From the NCBI RefSeq assembly GCF_015291705.1, contig NZ_CP030050.1, positions 5,890,001 through 5,954,000 of the forward strand: a DNA stretch of 64,000 bases. The letters are read 5' to 3'. The first letter of the stretch is position 1; each line of letters opens with the position of its first letter. Below, piece after piece: positions 9,096 to 18,140 of this stretch. The translations under genes were made by a program, and so were the position numbers. The notes beneath the pieces were generated by a model that saw only the letters and a list, made by a program, of their open reading frames with translations, searched no databases and was not told the origin of the DNA. Source of the DNA: Bradyrhizobium arachidis. GTDB lineage: Bacteria; Pseudomonadota; Alphaproteobacteria; Rhizobiales; Xanthobacteraceae.

Positions 9096-9743
9096 ATGTC
9101 ACCTTCCCCTACCAACAAGATCGCGCTCTTCATCGATGGGGCCAATCTCTACGCCACCGCGAAAACCCTGGGCTTCGACATCGATTACAAGCGCCTGCTG
9201 AAGGAGTTTCAGAGCCGCGGGACGCTGCTGCGGGCGTTCTACTACACCGCCATCATCGAGGATCAGGAATACTCCTCGATCCGCCCGCTGATCGACTGGC
9301 TGGATTACAACGGCTACACCGTCGTCACCAAGGCGACCAAGGAATTCATCGACGCCTCCGGCCGCCGCAAGGTCAAGGGCAACATGGACATCGAGCTCGC
9401 GGTGGATGCCATGGAGCTCGCCGAGCACATCGACCAGATGGTGCTGTTCTCTGGTGACGGCGACTTCCGCTCCCTGGTCGAGGCCGTCCAGCGCCGCGGC
9501 GTGCGGGTCACCGTGGTCTCCACCATCGCCAGCCAGCCGCCGATGATCGCCGACGAGCTGCGCCGCCAGGCCGACGTCTTCACCGACCTCGTCGAGCTCC
9601 AGTCCAAGCTCGGCCGCGACCCGTCCGAACGCCCCGCCCCGCGTGACCGCGGCGAGCGTGGCGAGGGACGCCACCACGCCCCGCAATTCCTCCAGCGCGC
9701 AACCACGATGGCGCCGAGGGGCGATGACGACTTCGAGGAGTGA
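9096..9743 (+). CDS. NYN-domain protein (LabA/DUF88 family), putative ribonuclease
   Basis: The 215-aa product has the NYN (PIN-like) fold: first acidic residue in ALFIDGANLYA (D14), second in NMDIELAVDAM and third in LFSGDGDFRSLVEAV. These are the conserved Asp positions of the metal-dependent nuclease centre. After about residue 175 the tail is Arg/Glu/Pro-rich and probably disordered (RDRGERGEGRHH). The family is related to LabA and MARF1-type NYN proteins; RNase activity is likely but untested. Its 3' end overlaps the uracil-DNA glycosylase gene by 20 nt, so the two are probably translated from one message. Confidence 0.88.
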   Translation: MSPSPTNKIALFIDGANLYATAKTLGFDIDYKRLLKEFQSRGTLLRAFYYTAIIEDQEYSSIRPLIDWLDYNGYTVVTKATKEFIDASGRRKVKGNMDIELAVDAMELAEHIDQMVLFSGDGDFRSLVEAVQRRGVRVTVVSTIASQPPMIADELRRQADVFTDLVELQSKLGRDPSERPAPRDRGERGEGRHHAPQFLQRATTMAPRGDDDFEE

Positions 9744-10398
9744 GGCGGCCCGGTCGAGCCGCCAGCCTCTCACCGTCGTCCCCAACCGTGATTGTTCGCT
9801 CTGTCCGCGCTTGGTCGCCTTTCGCGAGGCGAATCGGGCGCGCGAGCCGTTATGGCACAACGCGCCGGTCCCGCCCTTCGGCGACATCAAGGCGCGCCTG
9901 CTGATCGTCGGCCTCGCCCCGGGAATGCAGGGCGCCAACCGCACCGGCCGCCCCTTCACCGGCGACTATGCCGGCGACCTGCTCTACGCCACGCTGCTCG
10001 AATACGGCTTTGCCAAGGGCAGCTATCAGGCCCGTCCCGATGACGGTCTCAAGCTGATCGACTGCCGGATCGCCAATGCCGTGCATTGCGTTCCGCCGCA
10101 GAACAAGCCGCTGCCGGTTGAGATCAACACCTGCCGCCAGTTTCTCGCCGCCAACCTCGCGACCATGCCGAACCTGCGCGCGATCGTCGCGCTCGGACGG
10201 ATTGCGCACGACACCGTGCTCAAGCCGCTGAGTCTGAAAGGCTCGCAGGCCCCGTTCGGCCACGGCGCCGTGCATCAGGCCGGCGCGCTCAGGCTCTACG
10301 ACAGCTATCACTGCTCGCGCTACAACACGAACACCGGCGTGCTGACGCCTGACATGTTCCGGTCCGTGTTCGCGAAGGTGAAGGCGGATCTCGACTAA
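9724..10398 (+). CDS. Uracil-DNA glycosylase, family 5 (UDGb)
   Basis: The 224-aa product has the family-5 motif A GLAPGMQGANRTGRPF, where Ala replaces the catalytic acidic residue of other UDG families. It also has cysteines expected to bind a 4Fe-4S cluster: CSLC near the N-terminus, and later AVHC and NTC. It should remove uracil and other deaminated or damaged bases from DNA. ATG 9724 was chosen because it sits just inside the end of the NYN gene; the longer open frame from 9643 would overlap it further. Motif B has the conserved His in YDSYHCSRYNT. Confidence 0.9.
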   Translation: MTTSRSEAARSSRQPLTVVPNRDCSLCPRLVAFREANRAREPLWHNAPVPPFGDIKARLLIVGLAPGMQGANRTGRPFTGDYAGDLLYATLLEYGFAKGSYQARPDDGLKLIDCRIANAVHCVPPQNKPLPVEINTCRQFLAANLATMPNLRAIVALGRIAHDTVLKPLSLKGSQAPFGHGAVHQAGALRLYDSYHCSRYNTNTGVLTPDMFRSVFAKVKADLD

Positions 10399-10401
10399 CC
10401 A

Positions 10402-10983
10402 CTATCCCTTGGCGGGATGCGCCTTCAGCCAGTCCAGCACATCGCCGGCGTTCCGGTCGGGCGGGAACACCGGATAGAACACGTGCGTGATGCGGGCATC
10501 GTCGATGATCAGCGCGAGGCGCTTGATCAGCGTCAGCCCTGCGACCTCCATGGTCGGCAGCTTCAGGGCGCGCGTGAGCGCCAGTTTCTCGTCCGAGAGC
10601 ACGGGGAACGGCAGATGCAGCCGCGAGGCCATCTCGGTCTGGTATTCGTTGCTCTGGGTCGAGAGGCCGAACACTTGCGAGGCGCCGGCCGCCTTCAGCT
10701 CGGCGAACAGATCGCGGAAAGCGCAGGTCTGCGGCGTGCAGCCGCGTGCGCCCGGGATCATGTCCCAATCGTCGACCAGCGCGATCTTGCCGGGCTCGCC
10801 GGTGCGCGGATAGGCGAACACCACGGTTCGGCCTGACAGCGCCGACAGCGTGACTGACGTATCGTCGGTCGCGAGCAGGGTGATCGCCGGCAGCGTCATG
10901 CCCTTGAGGTGCGCAGCGCCGCCGTCGTCGGCCGGCGCGGGAATTTGGCTCCAATCGACCTCGAGCAGGTTCTTCTGAGACAT
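10402..10983 (-). CDS. Peroxiredoxin (AhpC/TSA, BCP-like)
   Basis: The 193-aa product has the thioredoxin-like peroxiredoxin fold. GCTPQTCAFRD gives C82 and C87, the arrangement of atypical two-Cys BCP/PrxQ enzymes (Cys-x4-Cys). The usual preceding YPxTxxPG box appears as AYPRTGEPG. It should reduce hydroperoxides with thioredoxin as electron donor in the cytoplasm; no signal peptide is visible. It is convergent with the uracil-DNA glycosylase gene (3 bp between stops) and follows smpB by about 29 bp on the same strand. Confidence 0.88.
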   Translation of the reverse strand: MSQKNLLEVDWSQIPAPADDGGAAHLKGMTLPAITLLATDDTSVTLSALSGRTVVFAYPRTGEPGKIALVDDWDMIPGARGCTPQTCAFRDLFAELKAAGASQVFGLSTQSNEYQTEMASRLHLPFPVLSDEKLALTRALKLPTMEVAGLTLIKRLALIIDDARITHVFYPVFPPDRNAGDVLDWLKAHPAKG

Positions 10984-11012
10984 CCCGTCCTCTTGCCGCT
11001 ATCCTCTAGACG

Positions 11013-11486
11013 CTATCCCCTCGCCCGCATCAAGCGGCCCTTTTCGCGGCTCCAGTCGCGCTTCTTCTCGCTCTCGCGCTTGTCGTGCAGCTTCTTGCCC
11101 TTTGCAACCGCAAGCTGCAGCTTGGCCCGTCCGCGCTCGTTGAAGTAAAGCTTGAGCGGGATCAGCGTCATGCCCTCGCGATCGACCGCGCCCATCAGCT
11201 TGTTGATCTGCCTGCGATGCAGCAGCAGCTTTCGCGGCCGCTTCGGCTCGTGGTTGAAGCGGTTGCCCTGGAGATATTCGGGAATGGTGGCGTTGATCAG
11301 CCAGATCTCGCCGTTCTTCGAGTCCGCGTAGGACTCGGCGATCGTGCTCTTGCCGTTGCGGATCGACTTCACCTCGGTGCCGGTCAGCGCAATGCCCGCT
11401 TCGATCGTGTCCTCGATCGCATAGTTGAAGCGGGCCTTGCGATTTTCCGCCATGACCTTGATCGGACGTTCGTTCTTATCGGCCAT
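11013..11486 (-). CDS. smpB: SsrA (tmRNA)-binding protein
   Basis: The 157-aa product from ATG 11486 ([20 protein letters not shown]) has the SmpB beta-barrel, with [11 protein letters not shown] and the conserved [16 protein letters not shown] segment, plus the basic C-terminal tail ([12 protein letters not shown]) that enters the decoding centre. SmpB escorts tmRNA to stalled ribosomes. A start seven codons upstream is less likely because family members begin near this Met. It lies downstream of dapA and mscL on the same strand. No tmRNA gene is visible here. Confidence 0.96.
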   Translation of the reverse strand: MADKNERPIKVMAENRKARFNYAIEDTIEAGIALTGTEVKSIRNGKSTIAESYADSKNGEIWLINATIPEYLQGNRFNHEPKRPRKLLLHRRQINKLMGAVDREGMTLIPLKLYFNERGRAKLQLAVAKGKKLHDKRESEKKRDWSREKGRLMRARG

Positions 11487-11557
11487 GCGAGTGAAACCTG
11501 GAGTCAAACCTGATCGAGATGGGCAGCAAAGCTAACAGTTTGGGTGAAGTGCGTGCG

Positions 11558-11998
11558 TCACTTCTTGAGGAGATCGCGGATCTCGGTCAGCAGCACGACC
11601 TCTTCCGCCGGCTTCGGCGGCTCCGCGGGCTTGGTCTCTTCCTTGCGCTTTAACGTGTTCATGGCGCGGATCACCAGGAACAGCACGAAGGCGATGATGA
11701 TGAAGTTGATCGTCAGCGTCAGGAAGCTACCGTAAGCAAGGACCGCGCCTTGCTTTTTCGCATCCGCTAAGTTGGTGGCGGTCACGGTCTTCGACAAGGG
11801 GACGAAGTAGTTCGAGAAGTCGAGGCCGCCGGTCGCCGCACCAATGATTGGCATGATGATGTCGCCGACCAGCGACGTGACGATGGCGCCGAAGGCCGCA
11901 CCGATGATGACGCCGACCGCGAGGTCGACGACGTTGCCCTTCATGGCGAATTCGCGGAACTCCTTGAGCATCTGCCTGCCCTTTTCGTCGGCGCTCAT
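11558..11998 (-). CDS. mscL: Large-conductance mechanosensitive channel MscL
   Basis: The 146-aa product starts with the amphipathic N-terminal helix ([20 protein letters not shown]), then TM1 with the Gly/Ala-rich gate ([16 protein letters not shown]), a periplasmic loop, TM2 ([19 protein letters not shown]) and a charged C-terminal helix. MscL opens under membrane tension to release solutes after osmotic downshift. The length is normal. ATG 11998 is used; M10 (MLKEFR) is an alternative. It sits between dapA and smpB on one strand, 27 bp after the dapA stop. Confidence 0.96.
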   Translation of the reverse strand: MSADEKGRQMLKEFREFAMKGNVVDLAVGVIIGAAFGAIVTSLVGDIIMPIIGAATGGLDFSNYFVPLSKTVTATNLADAKKQGAVLAYGSFLTLTINFIIIAFVLFLVIRAMNTLKRKEETKPAEPPKPAEEVVLLTEIRDLLKK

Positions 11999-12025
11999 GG
12001 ACGGCTCCCCCGAATTGTCACCGCG

Positions 12026-12916
12026 TCAATTGATCAGGCCGGCATGCACCATGGCGCTGCGCACCGCGGCGCGGGTCGGTTCGGAGACCGGAACCATCGG
12101 CAGCCGCAGCGTCTCGTCGAACTTGCCGAGCAGCGACATCGCGTACTTGATCGGCGCCGGATTGCTCTCGATGAACAGGTTGTTGTGCAGCGGCATCAGC
12201 TTGTCGTGGATCGCGAGCGCTGCCTTGGTGTCGCCCTTCTGCCAGGCGGCGTGGAACTCCGCGCACAGGCGCGGCGCGACGTTCGAGGTCACCGAGATGC
12301 AGCCGTGGCCGCCATGGGCCATGTAGCCGAGGATGGTGGCATCCTCGCCCGAGAGCTGGTTGAAATCCTCTCCCATCGCCGCGCGCTGCTGCGACACGCG
12401 CACCATGCTGGCGGTTGCGTCCTTGACGCCTGCAATGTTCTTCAGCTCCCACAGCCGCTTCATGGTGTCGACCGACATGTCGATCACCGAGCGCGGCGGA
12501 ATGTTGTAGATGATGATCGGAATCCCGATCGCGTCGTTGATCGCCTTAAAGTGCTGGTAGAGGCCTTCCTGGGTCGGCTTGTTGTAGTAGGGCGTGACGA
12601 CCAGCACGGCGTCCGCGCCCGCCTTCTCGGCGTGCTGGGAGAGCTCGATCGCCTCTTTGGTCGAGTTGGAGCCGGCGCCCGCAACGACGGGCACGCGGCC
12701 CTTGGCTTCAGCGATGCACCATTCGACCACCTTCTTGTGCTCGTCATGGTTCAGCGTCGGGCTCTCGCCGGTGGTGCCGACCGGGACGAGGCCGTTGGTG
12801 CCCTCGGAGATCTGCCAGTTGACCAGCGAGCGGAACGCCGCCTCATCCAGCGAGCCGTTCTTGAACGGCGTGACCAAGGCGGTGAACGACCCCCGGAATT
12901 TCGTCTTGGCTGCCAT
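12026..12916 (-). CDS. dapA: 4-hydroxy-tetrahydrodipicolinate synthase
   Basis: The 296-aa product has the DapA TIM barrel: GTTGESPTL near residue 45, the Tyr of YNIPPRSV (proton relay) and the Schiff-base Lys in AGVKDATAS. It condenses pyruvate with aspartate semialdehyde in lysine and diaminopimelate synthesis. ATG 12916 is preceded by a strong site (ggaggaagtcc). A longer open frame reaching 13090 would add 58 residues unlike the family and is rejected. It is the first gene of dapA-mscL-smpB and is divergent from the lytic transglycosylase. Confidence 0.96.
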   Translation of the reverse strand: MAAKTKFRGSFTALVTPFKNGSLDEAAFRSLVNWQISEGTNGLVPVGTTGESPTLNHDEHKKVVEWCIAEAKGRVPVVAGAGSNSTKEAIELSQHAEKAGADAVLVVTPYYNKPTQEGLYQHFKAINDAIGIPIIIYNIPPRSVIDMSVDTMKRLWELKNIAGVKDATASMVRVSQQRAAMGEDFNQLSGEDATILGYMAHGGHGCISVTSNVAPRLCAEFHAAWQKGDTKAALAIHDKLMPLHNNLFIESNPAPIKYAMSLLGKFDETLRLPMVPVSEPTRAAVRSAMVHAGLIN

Positions 12917-13165
12917 GGACTTCCTCCGTACGCGGCGATCTCTTGAGAGCAAGCCCATACATATCGGGTCTATCCCGCCGGTAAAAGACCTGCTTCCGCG
13001 GGACGCACCGTTTAGGCCGCGATTTTGCCGCGGTGCTGGTGCAAATCGGGCGGAGGTAAGCGGCTGTTGGTATTTTGTCCGCATATTCAATCAAATACAG
13101 CTAGATCTTGAGCCAACTGACTGATTCGGGGGCGACGAAACGCCGTGATCTCCCTTCCGTGTGCC

Positions 13166-15613
13166 ATGTGGCGATCCATTGGTCTGGTTCTGTGCCTGAC
13201 GGCAGGGCTGTCGGTCGGCTGCGCCGCTCTCGCCAAGTCCAACGAGACGACCGCGGACGGAACCAAGGACACCGCCAAGGACACTGCTAAGCCCGTCGCC
13301 AAGGACAGTCCGAAGGCACCTGCCAAAGGACCAGACAAGGGAACCGGCAAGAACAGTTCGAAGGACACAGCCAAGGGCGCGAGCAAGGGTGCGGCGACCG
13401 CCCCGGCCAAGGATGCCGCGAAGAAGCCGACCAAGGATGCAGGCAAGAGCGCCGGCAGGGAACCCGCGAAGGACAAGCCCAAGGACAAGCCCAAGCCTGC
13501 CGCTGCAGCGGCGTCCGCACCGAAATCAACGCCGAGTGCCGGCACCTCGTCGCCCAAAGCCGCACCTGCGCCGGCCGCGACAGCCACGATCAGGCCGACT
13601 GCCCCCGCGCCCGTCAAACCGATCGCTGCGCCCGTGCTTGCTCCTGCGACGCGCCAGCATGCTGCGCCGCGCAAGCCGGTGACGCCGGCCGCGGTCGCTG
13701 CGACCTCCTCGACGTCGCAGGCAGACAAGGACACGCTGGAGACCGTCATCGAGCTCGTGCGCAAGCGTAAGGCCGGCGATGCCAGCAATTACGCCGCCTC
13801 GATCTCAGATCCCGTCGCGCGAAAACTCGCGGAATGGATCATCCTGCGCAGCGAGGACAATGGCGCGAGCGTCGAGCGCTACCGCGCCTTCCTCTCCGCC
13901 AATCCGAGCTGGCCGTCGCAGACTTTCCTGCGCCGCCGCCTCGAGGCCGCGATGTGGGACGACAGGCGCGACGATTCCGTTGCCTGGTCCTGGTTCGAGA
14001 ACGAGTCGCCGATCTCCGCCAAGGGCCGCTTCACGCTCGCCAAGGCGATGCTGGCGCGCGGCGACCGGGCCAATGCCGAGCGGCTGGTGCGCGAGGCCTG
14101 GCGCAGCGATCCGATGTCGGAAGAGACCGAGAACAACGCGCTCGACCAGTTCGGCGCGCTGGTGACGCCGGGCGATCAGAAGGCACGGATGGATACGCTG
14201 CTCTACGGCAGCGAGAACGAGGCCGCGATGCGCGCGGCCAAGCGCCTAGGCGCCGGTTATGTCGCGCTGGCCAAGGCCCGCATCGCCGCCGTCAAGAAAG
14301 CACCGAACGCACGCGCGCTGCTCGACGCCGTGCCGCGCGAGCTGCACAACGATCCCGGCTTCATCTTCAGCAAGATCCAGCTGTTGCGCCGCGAGGAGAA
14401 GTTTGCGGAAGCCGCCCAGCTGATGCTGTCGGCACCGAAGGACCCGGGCCGGCTCTACAATCTCGACGAATGGTGGATCGAGCGGCGCCTCCTGTCACGC
14501 AAGATGATCGACACCGAGGAATTCCGCAGCGCCTATCTGATTGCGCGCGATGCGGCCCTGCCCTCGCGCGACATCTACAAGACCGAGCAGGAATTCACCG
14601 CCGGCTGGATCGCGCTGCGCTTCCTCAACGACCCCGCGACCGCCGCCCAGCATTTCGCCCGCATCGGCGTCGGCAGCGCCAATCCGACCACGCTGGCGCG
14701 CGCCGGCTATTGGCAGGGCCGCGCCGCGGAGGCCGCGGGCCGTCAACAAGAGGCGCGCAACGCCTATGCCCGCGCGGCCGAGCAATCGACCAGCTATTAC
14801 GGCCAGCTCGCACGCGCCAAGCTCGGCCTGCCCCAGATCGAGCTCAACAGCCAGCCGCGCGGCCGCGGCGCCGAGCGGCTGGAGATCGTGCGCGCCGCGC
14901 AGCTGCTCTACGAACTCGACGAGCGCGAGCTCGCCGTGCCTCTGCTCGCCGACATGGGCGAGAACGGCGATCCCGAAGCGCTCGCGGGCCTGGGCGAGCT
15001 CACCCAGCGCTACAGCGACGCACGCGGCATGCTGCTGCTCGGCAAGGCCGCGCTCAACCGCGGCCTGCCGTTCGATTTCTACGCTTATCCCGTCAACGGC
15101 ATTCCGCACTTCACGCCGATCGGCCCCGAGGTCGAGCGCAGCATCGTCTACGCGATCGCGCGGCAGGAGAGCGCGTTCAACCCGTCGGTGGTCTCGCCGG
15201 CGCAGGCCTATGGGCTGATGCAGGTGACGCCGGACGCCGCGCGCTATGTCTGCAAGCGGCACGGGGCGACCTACGATCTGGCGCGGCTGAAGAACGATTC
15301 GGTCTACAACGCCACGCTCGGCTCGGCCGAGCTCGGCGGCCTGCTCGAGGATTATCGCGGCTCCTACATCATGACCTTTGCCGCCTACAATGCCGGCCGC
15401 GGCAGCGTGAAGAAGTGGATCGACCGTTACGGCGATCCGCGCGACCCCAAGGTGGACGCGGTCGACTGGGTCGAGCTGATTCCGTTCTCCGAGACGCGCA
15501 ACTACGTGCAGCGGATCATGGAGAACCTTCAGGTCTACCGCGCCCGCTTCGGCGGCGGCACGCGGTTGCAGATCGAGGCCGATCTGCGCCGCGGCACCGG
15601 CAGCGTCGAATAG
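13166..15613 (+). CDS. Exported soluble lytic murein transglycosylase (Slt70-like) with Lys/Ala/Pro-rich linker
   Basis: The product (815 aa from ATG 13166; a GTG at 13145 adds seven codons) has a signal peptide ending near CAALA, then about 160 residues made almost wholly of Lys, Ala, Pro, Asp and Thr with repeated DTAK/KDSPK/KDKPK units. Next come an alpha-helical superhelical domain (about 200-620) and a C-terminal SLT domain with the catalytic Glu in ARQESAFNPS, then YGLMQVTPDAA and FAAYNAGRGSV. It should cleave peptidoglycan glycan strands to 1,6-anhydro products in the periplasm. The linker resembles histone-H1-like tails. It is divergent from dapA. Confidence 0.92.
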   Translation: MWRSIGLVLCLTAGLSVGCAALAKSNETTADGTKDTAKDTAKPVAKDSPKAPAKGPDKGTGKNSSKDTAKGASKGAATAPAKDAAKKPTKDAGKSAGREPAKDKPKDKPKPAAAAASAPKSTPSAGTSSPKAAPAPAATATIRPTAPAPVKPIAAPVLAPATRQHAAPRKPVTPAAVAATSSTSQADKDTLETVIELVRKRKAGDASNYAASISDPVARKLAEWIILRSEDNGASVERYRAFLSANPSWPSQTFLRRRLEAAMWDDRRDDSVAWSWFENESPISAKGRFTLAKAMLARGDRANAERLVREAWRSDPMSEETENNALDQFGALVTPGDQKARMDTLLYGSENEAAMRAAKRLGAGYVALAKARIAAVKKAPNARALLDAVPRELHNDPGFIFSKIQLLRREEKFAEAAQLMLSAPKDPGRLYNLDEWWIERRLLSRKMIDTEEFRSAYLIARDAALPSRDIYKTEQEFTAGWIALRFLNDPATAAQHFARIGVGSANPTTLARAGYWQGRAAEAAGRQQEARNAYARAAEQSTSYYGQLARAKLGLPQIELNSQPRGRGAERLEIVRAAQLLYELDERELAVPLLADMGENGDPEALAGLGELTQRYSDARGMLLLGKAALNRGLPFDFYAYPVNGIPHFTPIGPEVERSIVYAIARQESAFNPSVVSPAQAYGLMQVTPDAARYVCKRHGATYDLARLKNDSVYNATLGSAELGGLLEDYRGSYIMTFAAYNAGRGSVKKWIDRYGDPRDPKVDAVDWVELIPFSETRNYVQRIMENLQVYRARFGGGTRLQIEADLRRGTGSVE

Positions 15614-15830
15614 AGACGGCCCTACTCTCGATTCGCTGCCGGGAGCATCGGTGGCGAACGGCGGACATGCGCCGTCGTCCGGCCTGAGCCTTCAAGGACT
15701 ATTCTCAAGGTCTGGCCCACCCCTCAGGCGAGCCCTCCCAATCCCGGCGTACGCCGAGGGCTGCCGATGCCGCGGGTCAGACCGGCAGCTCGCGCCATTC
15801 CCGGGCTTGGGGCACCCGTCGCCGCTTGGC

Positions 15831-17537
15831 CTACTTGCCAGCGTGCGACTGCATCGCCTTCTCGATCTGCTCCTTGACGGCTTCCAGGTTGAAGCTCGCA
15901 CCCTTCTGCATCGGTGGGAACTCGATCGCCGTCTGGGCGAGCTTGCCGACCTCCTGCTGCACGAACTGGAACCGCCAGAACTCGTAAGCAAACCAGTTAT
16001 AGAATGCCAACGACCCCTGCGCGCCGTTGGGCAAGTTCGTCCGTTCGAAGGGATCAAGGCGGATATTGGTGAGGATCGGCCAATCAACCTTGACCGTGCC
16101 GCCTAACCAGCCGCTCGGCTGATCGGTGAAGCGATATTTGAAGTCGTCGATGCGCACAGCGCTCAGTGTGCCCTCCGTGAAATAGAAGATCGAGTGGCGG
16201 GCAGACGGGCCTTTTCCGGTAATCAGGTCCATCTGATTGTACCCATCGAGGTAGACCTTGTAGGTCTTGTCGCCGAACTGCTTTCCCTTCCTCAACTCGT
16301 CGGCGATATTCGGATTGCCAGCGGCGGCGAGGAAGGTCGGGAACCAGTCGAGTCCGGACATGATGCCGTTCTCAACCTTTCCCGCTGGCACCTTGCCCGG
16401 CCAGCGGATCATGCAGGGCACGCGAAATCCACCTTCCATGGCCGTTCCCTTGCCGCCTGCAAATGGCGTCTGTCCGCCATCAGGCCAGGTGAAGTTCTCC
16501 GCGCCGTTGTCCGTTGTAAACGCGACGATCGTGTTGTCGTCGAAGCCCTCGTCCTTGAGCTTCTTCATGACGGCGCCGACGATGTCGTCGAGCTGGGCGA
16601 ACCCACCCTCGGAAACCGACCAGCCGTTTTCCGAGTTGCGCATGTTCTCGTATTTTTCAGACAGGTGGGTGACGACGTGCATGCGCGTCGGGTTGAGCCA
16701 GACGAAGAACGGCTTGTTGTCCCGCTTGGCCTTGTCGATGAAGTCGAACGTGATCTTCAGGATTTCGTCATCCACCGTCTCCATCCGCTTTGGATAAAGC
16801 GGTCCGGAGTCCTCGATCCTTTGCTTACCGATCTTGCCCCAGCGCGTCTGCACCGTCGGATCGTCGACGTTGGTCGCCCAGGAATGAACCATGTTGCGCG
16901 GACCGACGGTGGCCAATAGCGCTTGCGGATAGTTGCGGTGGGCCGGGTCTTCCATGGCGTCGAGGTGGTACAGATAGCCGAAGAACTCGTCGAAGCCGTG
17001 CATGGTCGGCAGGAATTCGTTGAGGTCGCCGAGGTGGTTCTTGCCGAACTGCCCTGTGGCGTACCCCATGGATTTCAGCGCGGTCGCAATGGTCGGCGCT
17101 TGCGCCGGCATGCCGATCGGGGAGCCTGCCTGGCCGACCGTGGTAAGCCCGGTACGGATCGGCAGCTCTCCAGTGATGAAGTTGGCGCGGCCCGCCGTGC
17201 AGCTGGCCTCGGCATAGTAGTCGGTGAAGCGCATGCCTTCCGCGGCGAGCTTGTCGAGGTTCGGTGTCCGGCTTGCCATGATGCCCTGGTGGTAGGCACC
17301 GATATTGAACCAGCCGATGTCGTCACCCATGATGAAGACGATGTTTGGCCGCTGGCCGGCCGCTGCGGGCGCTGGTGCCGGTTGCTGCGCCTGCGCCGGG
17401 CTCGTCAATCCGACGGCCGAGAGCGCCGAAGCAGCGACGAGAGAACTACCACTCAACAAGAGATCGCGGCGTTTCAATCCTCCGCGGACCGATCCCGTGC
17501 TCATCTCAGGCTTTTCCAGAATCCTATCTGTACTCAT
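15831..17537 (-). CDS. Tat-exported arylsulfatase (formylglycine-dependent, type I)
   Basis: The 568-aa product carries a Tat signal (LKRRDLLLSGSSLVAAS, twin Arg at 23-24, cleavage near AQA at 50). The sulfatase fold begins PNIVFIMGDDIGW with metal-binding Asp residues. The sulfatase signature has C113 in ASCTAGRANF, matching CxAxR, so C113 should be converted to formylglycine. A second metal site appears in FTTDNGAE. It should hydrolyse sulfate esters in the periplasm; the substrate is unknown. ATG 17537 overlaps, as ATGA, the stop of a truncated formylglycine-generating enzyme reading frame directly upstream. Confidence 0.92.
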   Translation of the reverse strand: MSTDRILEKPEMSTGSVRGGLKRRDLLLSGSSLVAASALSAVGLTSPAQAQQPAPAPAAAGQRPNIVFIMGDDIGWFNIGAYHQGIMASRTPNLDKLAAEGMRFTDYYAEASCTAGRANFITGELPIRTGLTTVGQAGSPIGMPAQAPTIATALKSMGYATGQFGKNHLGDLNEFLPTMHGFDEFFGYLYHLDAMEDPAHRNYPQALLATVGPRNMVHSWATNVDDPTVQTRWGKIGKQRIEDSGPLYPKRMETVDDEILKITFDFIDKAKRDNKPFFVWLNPTRMHVVTHLSEKYENMRNSENGWSVSEGGFAQLDDIVGAVMKKLKDEGFDDNTIVAFTTDNGAENFTWPDGGQTPFAGGKGTAMEGGFRVPCMIRWPGKVPAGKVENGIMSGLDWFPTFLAAAGNPNIADELRKGKQFGDKTYKVYLDGYNQMDLITGKGPSARHSIFYFTEGTLSAVRIDDFKYRFTDQPSGWLGGTVKVDWPILTNIRLDPFERTNLPNGAQGSLAFYNWFAYEFWRFQFVQQEVGKLAQTAIEFPPMQKGASFNLEAVKEQIEKAMQSHAGK

Positions 17538-17812
17538 GATGTGATCCTCTTCCTGGTGATGCACCTGAAGCCGAGATGGCTTGCTGAGGTGTCGATCGGC
17601 TCGGCATGACGCGCGGCCGGACGATAACGGCGGCAGTAGTTGGGAGCGCAAAGATGCGAGCCGCCTTTAAGCACCTTGCGCGGAAGCTTGAGGGTCGGCC
17701 GACAAGAATCGTAGCTCGCGCCCTCGGGCCCACCGCGAGGATTTTTCGGGATGACTGGATTCTCAGACGATTGTCCGGGGCCAGACAACGACTTCGTATC
17801 AGCCAGATTCAT
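17534..17812 (-). pseudogene. Formylglycine-generating enzyme (sulfatase-modifying factor), 5'-truncated remnant
   Basis: This 92-codon frame encodes only the C-terminal part of an FGE. It contains PKNPRGGPEGASYD, then RKVLKGGSHLCAPNYCRRYR with the CxxxxC pair corresponding to the catalytic cysteines of FGE, then ARHAEPIDTSASHLGFRC. About two thirds of a normal FGE of roughly 300 residues is missing: an in-frame stop at 17834-17836 closes the frame and the DNA beyond (17837-18091) shows no FGE homology. Its stop overlaps the sulfatase ATG, so FGE and sulfatase were once a coupled operon. The fragment alone is unlikely to fold into an active enzyme. Confidence 0.8.
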
Positions 17813-18091
17813 GACGCCCCCCGGGCGCGTGCATCAGCGGCCTGCGTTGCTTCACACCGATGCGAAGAGTTGCTTCGCTTGATATGGGCTTTTCGATAGT
17901 GGGATCGTTGACTGATGGTGAGGCGTACAGAAACGAAGCGGCACTCCCCCCGGGTTGATCCAGATCAAAGGTCCGGTTCGGGTCAAGCAGACAGCGCGGA
18001 GATGCCGCGACCTGAGCCGTAGCGAGCGACCGGTCACAGAAGCGGGGCGCTGGCGCGGCTGACATTGCCGGGCCCGTTCGCCAAAAGAAAA

Positions 18092-18117
18092 GCCCCGGCG
18101 GTTTCCCGCCGGGGCTC
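18092..18117 (-). terminator. Rho-independent terminator after the porin gene
   Basis: An 11-bp perfect stem (agccccggcgg / ccgccggggct) with loop tttc lies 24 bp past the porin stop codon. On the minus strand it is followed by ttttcttttgg. It should end porin transcription before the FGE remnant and sulfatase. Confidence 0.88.
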
Positions 18118-18140
18118 TCTGTCAGGTCGTTAGACCGAAC

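Noticed and set aside
17799..18065. An 88-codon minus-strand frame between the FGE remnant and the porin terminator
   Set aside because: Sits in a different frame from the FGE remnant and shows neither FGE homology nor a signal peptide or ribosome site.
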